A stretch of 9,074 bases of DNA from Treponema sp. (lineage in GTDB: Bacteria > Spirochaetota > Spirochaetia > Treponematales > Breznakiellaceae). Shown one piece after another: positions 5,552 through 9,074 of the stretch (its first letter is position 1; each line of letters starts with the position of its first letter). The notes under the pieces are model-generated. The model did not search any database, was not told the origin of the DNA, and worked only from the letters and a program-made list of their open reading frames with translations. Location: the NCBI GenBank assembly GCA_031281685.1, contig JAITFA010000105.1, positions 1-9,074 of the forward strand, written 5' to 3'. Position numbers and translations under genes: made by a program.

Positions 5552-6763
5552 ATGAAAGCAGTTCTTTTTCTGTTTTTTTGTCTGACAGGATTAAGAGGTT
5601 TATTCCTGTGTGCTGATGAAACAATGCCTATGGCACGGGCGACGCTTGAAGTCCCTAGAATCAGTTCCCTTGCTGCGGTACTCATGGACGCGACAACCGG
5701 GGAACTGCTCTATGCTAAAAATGAAAACTATGTGATTCCACCGGCATCTCTGACCAAACTCATGACAATTCACATTGCCCTGAGCGAAATAGCCGCAGGT
5801 CGCGCATCTCTTGATGATGTTGTCGCGCTTCCCCCTGAATCATGGGCTAGTAATCAACCCAGAGGATCAAGCCTCATGTTTTTGAACGTGGGACAAACCG
5901 TTACCCTGCGAGAACTTATTCTTGGACTGGTGATTCCATCGGGGAATGACGCGGCAGTGGCGGTTGCCCTGCATTTTGCTCCAAGTATAGAGGCGTTTGT
6001 CGAGCGTATGAATCAGGAAGCCCGAAACATGGGGTTTATCAAAACCTATTTTGTGGAACCATCCGGCATCTCAGAATTCAATGTGGTTACGGCGCTTGAG
6101 TTTGCGCAATTCTGTCGTGAGTATGTGCGGCTTCACCCCGAAGCCTTGCAGGACTTCCATACGGTGCCAGTGTTTGCCTATCCTACAGCGGATAATGTCG
6201 CGGAACGCTACCGGAGCAGACCCGGAACCATAGTTCAATACAACCATAACCCGCTGCTGGGAACTTTCGAGGGAACCGACGGCTTGAAAACCGGTTACAT
6301 AGACGAATCAGGCTATAACCTCGCCCTGACTGCGCAACAGGGTGAAACGCGGCTCATATCCGTTACCTTGGGCGCGACAAGCTCAAGGGAGCGAAACGAA
6401 GATGGAGTCGCGCTGTTCACATGGGGCTTTGAGCATTTTCACACATTGCGCCCGATACCTGAGTCTCTGACACCATTGCCAGTCTGGAAAGGCAAAACCG
6501 ATGAGGTGAGTGTTGCCCCCAGTGAGCAGCTGGAGTTCACCACCTTCACCGAGCGCGGTCACGATCTGCGCTGGGAGGCGTCGTACCTTGACCCCATCGT
6601 CGCGCCGGTTCCTGTAGGCACGACAGTGGGTGAACTGACGCTCTACGATTCGGTCGGTGAACTCAAGCGTCTCCCCATCATTACCACGACAGAAGTTGAG
6701 GAGGGCAATTTCTTCAAGCGCGTCCGGGATTCGATACGCCTGTTCTTCAGGAAGAAGGAGTAA
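5552..6763 (+). CDS. dacA: D-alanyl-D-alanine carboxypeptidase, PBP5/DacA family (peptidase S11)
   Basis: This penicillin-binding protein would remove the terminal D-Ala from peptidoglycan pentapeptides on the outer face of the inner membrane. From ATG 5552 it has 403 aa. An upstream in-frame ATG at 5492 would add 20 non-signal residues inside the exonuclease gene and is rejected. The N-terminus is a signal peptide (MKAVLFLFFCLTGLRGLFLC, then AD); cleavage is probably near residue 21. All active-site motifs are intact: S66-L-T-K69, S130-G-N132 and K246-T-G248. Residues about 300-380 form the usual beta-rich second domain. The end, FFKRVRDSIRLFFRKKE (387-403), is the amphipathic basic helix that anchors PBP5-type enzymes to the membrane. 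It lies 23 bp after the exonuclease gene, has no Shine-Dalgarno and may have its own promoter. The symbol follows the family; a dacF-type paralogue cannot be excluded. Confidence 0.93.
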   Translation: MKAVLFLFFCLTGLRGLFLCADETMPMARATLEVPRISSLAAVLMDATTGELLYAKNENYVIPPASLTKLMTIHIALSEIAAGRASLDDVVALPPESWASNQPRGSSLMFLNVGQTVTLRELILGLVIPSGNDAAVAVALHFAPSIEAFVERMNQEARNMGFIKTYFVEPSGISEFNVVTALEFAQFCREYVRLHPEALQDFHTVPVFAYPTADNVAERYRSRPGTIVQYNHNPLLGTFEGTDGLKTGYIDESGYNLALTAQQGETRLISVTLGATSSRERNEDGVALFTWGFEHFHTLRPIPESLTPLPVWKGKTDEVSVAPSEQLEFTTFTERGHDLRWEASYLDPIVAPVPVGTTVGELTLYDSVGELKRLPIITTTEVEEGNFFKRVRDSIRLFFRKKE

Positions 6764-6766
6764 GCT

Positions 6767-6841
6767 ATGCCATCGCAACGCTTGCCGGCTTTGAATCGCG
6801 TCTCTTTCAGGAACCCGGAACAAGAGTTTCCAAGCTCGTAA
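6767..6841 (+). CDS. Very short ORF after dacA (24 codons), doubtful
   Basis: ATG 6767 is preceded by AAGGAG (6755-6760) with six bases of spacing, the best Shine-Dalgarno-like match on the plus strand after those of patB and aroC. The ORF starts MPSQRLPALNRV and stops at TAA 6839-6841. However, the AAGGAG is made by the last Lys-Glu codons of dacA and could be accidental. After the TAA the same frame runs on for 21 more codons (RGFDSREPLEFLYLTNPPDK...) before the next stop, which could hint at a broken gene. No family is recognised. I list it as a possible remnant, not as an established gene. Confidence 0.15.
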   Translation: MPSQRLPALNRVSFRNPEQEFPSS

Positions 6842-6842
6842 C

Positions 6843-6866
6843 GCGGCTTCGACTCCCGTGAGCCGC
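6843..6866. terminator. Weak hairpin in the convergent dacA/pncB junction
   Basis: GCGGCT (6843-6848) and AGCCGC (6861-6866) are perfect 6-bp arms around a 12-base loop. They lie between the dacA stop at 6763 and the pncB stop at 6882, where transcription from both strands must end. No clear T-run follows on either strand, so this is not a classical intrinsic terminator. Nothing better is visible in the 118-bp junction. Confidence 0.25.
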
Positions 6867-6881
6867 TTGAATTCCTCTATC

Positions 6882-8324
6882 TCACAAATCCCCCTGATAA
6901 GTTCTGATAAGCTCCAGCTTGAGCTTGCGTAATCGCTCCGTAATCGAGATTTTGTAAATATGCGGATTAAGAAGCCGTTTATAGCTGCTGTCAAAGGCTT
7001 CAAGGCTGCTTTGCGTATGCGCACGAATCGCCTCAAGCGAGGGACCGGAAGACAGGAGCTTGCCACGCTCCAAACGCGGGCTGAGTAAAGGTTCCGCGTT
7101 TCCTTCAATGGTATGAGAGAAGTGCCGGTAATCCGTGGAGGTGTGCCAGAAGGTGTAGCTATGCCCCCGCTCAATGGGGTCAGGGGTGGACGGATCGTCA
7201 ATGCTGAGTATATCCGCAACCGTCATGCCTTGGGTATCAGTGATGCGCCATACCTGCTTGATAGCGGGATTGGTGGTTTTTTCCGGCGTGTTGGAAAACT
7301 TTATGGTTGGAATGAGCTTGCCCGCGCCGTTGTCGTAGGCTGTGAGCTTATACACACCGGTAAAAGCCGCCTCGGTTCCACCAGTAACCATTTGCGTACC
7401 CACGCCCCAAGTGTTAATGGGCGCATGAGCGTTGGTGAGGTTCTGGATGATGGCTTCGTCAAGGTCATTGGAGACTGAGATGGTCGTCCCCGGAAGACCC
7501 GCCGCATCAAGCATCTTCCGCGCTTCAACTGACAGGTAATGGATGTCCCCGGAATCAAGGCGCACGCCAAAGTTTTTGCCCTGAGCGACCAGCGTTTTAC
7601 CCACTTTGATGGCATTGGGGAGACCGCTTTTCAGCGTGTCGTAGGTATCGACGAGGAAAACCGTTTTATCAGGGTAGATACTGGCGTATGCCTGAAACGC
7701 GGCTTCTTCGCTCTCGTGCGCCATGACCCACGAATGAGCCATGGTTCCCAGCACGGGAATGTTGTATTCCTTACCAGCCAGTACGTTAGAAGTGCCGACA
7801 GCCCCGCCGATGAAAGCGGCGCGTGATGCTGACATAGCCCCGTCCCTGCCCTGGGCGCGGCGAAGCCCAAACTCCATGATCGAACCCTTGTTGGAAGCCA
7901 GCCAGACCCGTGCGGTTTTAGTGGCAATCAGGCTCTGAAAATTAATGGTGTTGAGGATCAGGCTTTCGAGTATCTGGCACTCAATAAGACCGCTGTCGAT
8001 CCTGATAAGCGGTTCCTGCGGAAAGATTACGGTTCCCTCGTCCATAGCCCAGAGACTACCGGTGAAACGGAATGCTTTGAGGTAATCAAGAAAGCCGGTC
8101 TCAAAAAAACGCAGGCTTTGCAGGTAGGCAATATCGTCATCCGAGAAACTCAGGGTCTGGATTGTTTCCAGCAGGGTTTCCAGCCCGGCAAATAGCGAAA
8201 AGCCCCCGTTAAAGGGCTGGCGGCGGAAGAACATCTCGAACACAGCCCGTCCGTTCATGCCCTGCTTCCAATAGCCCTGAGCCATGGTCAAGGAATAGAA
8301 GTCTGTGAACAACGCTGAACTCAT
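6882..8324 (-). CDS. pncB: Nicotinate phosphoribosyltransferase
   Basis: This enzyme joins nicotinate and PRPP, with ATP hydrolysis, to give nicotinate mononucleotide, the entry step of the Preiss-Handler route to NAD. Visible features are the N-terminal FTDFYSLTMAQGYW (residues 6-19), EFGLRRAQGRDGAMSASRAA (151-170), GTMAHSWVMAH (193-203) with H197 at the position of the phosphorylated histidine, VDTYDTL (225-231) and the phosphate-site VRLDSGD (254-260). The C-terminus, ITERLRKLKLELI, is of the usual type for the longer bacterial/eukaryotic NAPRT form. I start at ATG 8324 (480 aa), three codons inside the longest frame. The first ATG (8333) has AGGA directly against it, whereas from 8324 the spacing is about 9 bases and the overlap with the pncA stop is the common 4-bp ATGA. 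Translation is probably coupled to pncA. Confidence 0.95.
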   Translation of the reverse strand: MSSALFTDFYSLTMAQGYWKQGMNGRAVFEMFFRRQPFNGGFSLFAGLETLLETIQTLSFSDDDIAYLQSLRFFETGFLDYLKAFRFTGSLWAMDEGTVIFPQEPLIRIDSGLIECQILESLILNTINFQSLIATKTARVWLASNKGSIMEFGLRRAQGRDGAMSASRAAFIGGAVGTSNVLAGKEYNIPVLGTMAHSWVMAHESEEAAFQAYASIYPDKTVFLVDTYDTLKSGLPNAIKVGKTLVAQGKNFGVRLDSGDIHYLSVEARKMLDAAGLPGTTISVSNDLDEAIIQNLTNAHAPINTWGVGTQMVTGGTEAAFTGVYKLTAYDNGAGKLIPTIKFSNTPEKTTNPAIKQVWRITDTQGMTVADILSIDDPSTPDPIERGHSYTFWHTSTDYRHFSHTIEGNAEPLLSPRLERGKLLSSGPSLEAIRAHTQSSLEAFDSSYKRLLNPHIYKISITERLRKLKLELIRTYQGDL

Positions 8325-8965
8325 AGTATACATTCCTTTGTTTCAGCGAGCGCGACACCCGCCTTGCGCATGGCGGCAAACGCTGCCTGCTCTGACCCTG
8401 CCGGCGCGTTCACAGCTTGCACCGCATCGATAAGTACGGTAACACGATAACCCAGACGCGCAGCGTCAAGGGCGCTGTAAAGCACGCAGTAATCAGTAGC
8501 AAGCCCGCCGATCAGCACGGTAGTAACGCCAAGGGCTTTGAGATAGCCGTCAAGTCCGGTTGGCGTGGTCCGGTCGTTTTCAAAGAAGGCGGAGTATGAG
8601 TCAAGGTTTTGCCTGAATCCTTTTCTGATAATGAGCTGCACTGGGTTCATGTTCAGACTTTCGTGAAACTGAGCGCCTTTAGTTCCCTGCACACAGTGGT
8701 CGGGCCAGAGCGCCCCGCCGCTGGCGCTGTTGGCAATGTCTGAAGCTTCGGCGTTACGCGCCGAAGCAAAGGACACGTGGCCGCGTGGGTGCCAGTCAGC
8801 AGTGGCAATGACTCTGCCGCCGCGGGCTGCGCAGTATTCCGCTAGCGCGTTGAGCGGAGCGACGACGGTTTCGCCGTTCCTGACTTCCAAGGCGCCGCCC
8901 TTGCAGAAGTCGTTCTGTACGTCAATGATGAGCAGCGCTGTTTCAATACCATTGATTCCTTCCAT
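8321..8965 (-). CDS. pncA: Nicotinamidase
   Basis: It hydrolyses nicotinamide to nicotinate and ammonia in the cytoplasm, supplying the substrate of the next gene. The 214-aa protein belongs to the isochorismatase-like hydrolases. The catalytic triad is D15 (LLIIDVQNDF), K115 (IIRKGFRQ) and C160 (GLATDYCV, with the cis-peptide oxyanion turn). Metal ligands characteristic of nicotinamidases rather than other family members are D57, H59 and H63 in TADWHPRGHVSF, and H90 in WPDHCVQGTKGAQFH. The start is well supported: AAAGGAG (8975-8981 on the minus strand) lies 9 bases before the ATG. Pairing with pncB in a 4-bp overlap makes a compact nicotinamide-to-NaMN salvage operon; NAD synthesis would still need nadD and nadE, which are not in this window. 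Confidence 0.96.
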   Translation of the reverse strand: MEGINGIETALLIIDVQNDFCKGGALEVRNGETVVAPLNALAEYCAARGGRVIATADWHPRGHVSFASARNAEASDIANSASGGALWPDHCVQGTKGAQFHESLNMNPVQLIIRKGFRQNLDSYSAFFENDRTTPTGLDGYLKALGVTTVLIGGLATDYCVLYSALDAARLGYRVTVLIDAVQAVNAPAGSEQAAFAAMRKAGVALAETKECIL

Positions 8966-8974
8966 AAATATATA

Positions 8975-9073
8975 CTCCTTTCGATTGGTTTAACTTCTTC
9001 GCCAATACAGGAAACATATCGCTTTCTTGGCGCGTTTACAAGATTACTTTAGACCTGCTAATATATGCGTCAA
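8975..9073 (-). promoter_or_regulatory. Leader and candidate promoters of the pncA-pncB operon
   Basis: Reading the minus strand, two sigma70-like pairs are visible. One is TTGACG (9068-9073) with TAAAGT (9046-9051), 16 bp apart. The other is TTGTAA (9036-9041) with TATGTT (9013-9018), 17 bp apart. Neither is decisive. The strong AAAGGAG at 8975-8981 is the pncA ribosome-binding site. A short inverted repeat GCCAA (9001-9005)/TTGGC (9027-9031) overlaps the second -10 and could be an operator, but 5-bp arms occur often by chance. No gene is visible from 8966 to the window end. Confidence 0.35.
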
Positions 9074-9074
9074 T

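Noticed and set aside
5573..5579. T7 run in the dacA signal peptide as a phase-variation tract
   Set aside because: Short T-runs are expected from Phe/Leu codons in signal peptides, and the enzyme is an ordinary housekeeping one.
6894..6911. Direct repeat CTGATAAG twice at the pncB 3' end
   Set aside because: Explained by the coding of the last residues (LIRTYQ); two copies of 8 bp with no further copies do not indicate a repeat element.
6383..7219. 278-codon minus-strand frame opposite the end of dacA and overlapping pncB
   Set aside because: It runs antisense to the motif-complete dacA and out of frame within pncB, both strongly supported. It has no ribosome-binding site and no recognisable domain. 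Only the piece in the 118-bp junction is kept, as part of the junction finding.

Overview
The window looks like chromosomal DNA of a spirochaete, most probably a Treponema of the mid-GC (termite-gut) kind. Three things point there. The protein at 2703-3878 is very close, by eye and from memory, to Treponema denticola cystalysin. Two exported lipoproteins carry relaxed LISC lipoboxes. Base composition is near 50% GC. Genus and species are inferred and have not been searched.

Layout. Positions 1-176 hold the frame-ambiguous end of something upstream, then a short leader. Two overlapping lipoprotein genes follow on the plus strand: 177-2021, a large protein with a LamG-like C-terminal domain, and 2018-2662, a small conserved-looking lipoprotein. 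Near its 3' end the first gene contains an uninterrupted run of 17 C. Gaining one C gives an immediate stop and losing one gives a stop 11 codons later, so the gene looks like a contingency (phase-variable) locus. The second gene starts with a TTG inside the stop of the first and has no good ribosome-binding site of its own, so the run may control both proteins.

A perfect 8+8 bp palindrome at 2662-2682 separates this pair from a second plus-strand cluster. That cluster is a PatB/MalY/cystalysin-type C-S lyase (2703-3878), chorismate synthase aroC (3891-5009), a DnaQ-like DEDDh exonuclease (5025-5528) and a D-Ala-D-Ala carboxypeptidase of the PBP5/DacA family (5552-6763). Gaps are 12 to 23 bp. 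The last gene has no Shine-Dalgarno but has an extended -10 box six bases before its ATG.

On the minus strand, converging on dacA, is a two-gene NAD salvage operon. Nicotinamidase pncA (8965-8321) makes nicotinate, and nicotinate phosphoribosyltransferase pncB (8324-6882) turns it into nicotinate mononucleotide; the two overlap by 4 bp in an ATGA junction. The convergent junction (6764-6881) holds a weak hairpin and a doubtful 24-codon ORF. The right edge (8966-9074) holds the pncA ribosome-binding site and candidate promoters.

I saw no tRNA, rRNA, CRISPR array, insertion sequence or phage gene. Most of the window is ordinary housekeeping sequence. The lipoprotein pair with its C17 tract is the unusual part.
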